Assembly (NCBI GenBank): GCA_018829865.1
Contig: JAHJTR010000202.1
Location: 1 to 6,082 of the forward strand
DNA from: Patescibacteria group bacterium
GTDB lineage: Bacteria > Patescibacteriota > Gracilibacteria > UBA1369 > JAHJTR01
Length of the DNA: 6,082 nucleotides
Direction of reading: 5' to 3'
Shown: one piece after another, positions 5,942 to 6,082 of the stretch
Position numbering within the stretch: position 1 is the stretch's first letter
Layout of the letters: every line of letters begins with the position of its first letter
Notes under the pieces: model-generated
Databases searched by the model: none
Seen by the model: the letters and a program-made list of their open reading frames with translations, nothing else
Told to the model about the DNA's origin: nothing
Position numbers and translations under genes: made by a program

Positions 5942-6082
5942 ATGCGGCTTCAAAAATATTTGGCGATGTGTGGAGTGGCTTCTCGTAGAAGGGCTGAAGA
6001 GTTGATTTTGGATGGGCGGGTTGAGGTTAACGGCGTTGTTGCTGATGTTTTGGGGACAAAAGTTGATGAGGAGGTTGATGAG
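5942..6082 (+). CDS. rluB: Pseudouridine synthase, RluB/RsuA family, N-terminal part only
   Basis: Only the first 47 codons are inside the window; the gene continues past the right edge. The start MRLQKYLAMCGVASRRRAEE with LILDGRVEVNGVVADVLGTKV is a typical S4 RNA-binding domain (about 2-45) as found at the start of the RluB/RsuA/RluF enzymes. These convert specific uridines of 23S or 16S rRNA to pseudouridine. The wording (LQKYLA..GVASRR) is closer to RluB than to RsuA, but the catalytic domain that would decide this lies outside. The ATG is 11 nt after the LCP stop, without a Shine-Dalgarno or a promoter of its own, so read-through from the LCP promoter is likely. Confidence 0.85.
   Translation, partial: MRLQKYLAMCGVASRRRAEELILDGRVEVNGVVADVLGTKVDEEVDE

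Overview
The window is AT-rich bacterial DNA read with the standard code. All five stop codons that can be seen are TAA, and none of the five start sites inside the window has a recognisable Shine-Dalgarno sequence. Together with compact spacing, a ComEC protein reduced to its membrane part and an LCP wall-attachase, this suggests a small-genome bacterium, plausibly of the Patescibacteria (CPR) group. That lineage call is inference; no rRNA or other strong marker is present.

Layout. 1-1434 (+): the 3' part of a gene running in from the left edge. It looks like a divergent PEP-synthase/PPDK-type ATP-grasp domain with an unrecognised C-terminal region. 1451-1623 (-): a self-contained tRNA-Glu(UUC) unit with a good promoter, encoded CCA and a possible terminator. 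1721-2841 (+): an extended -10 promoter and two tandem, related membrane-anchored methyltransferases of the FAM173/ATPSCKMT type. 2839-3000: a 122-nt imperfect palindrome and a short GC-rich hairpin, lying between convergent genes. 3002-4384 (-): comEC without its metallo-beta-lactamase domain. 4385-4514: a divergent promoter region with several short inverted repeats. 4515-5930 (+): an LCP protein with a LytR_C domain. 5942-6082 (+): the start of an RluB/RsuA-type pseudouridine synthase, 11 nt behind the LCP gene.

The genes do not form one obvious pathway. ComEC (DNA uptake channel) and the LCP protein (attachment of polymers to peptidoglycan) are divergent envelope genes sharing a control region. 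The two methyltransferases form their own short operon. The most interesting items are the palindromic element, the tandem FAM173-like pair, and the partial ATP-grasp protein. I see no CRISPR array, transposase or phage gene.
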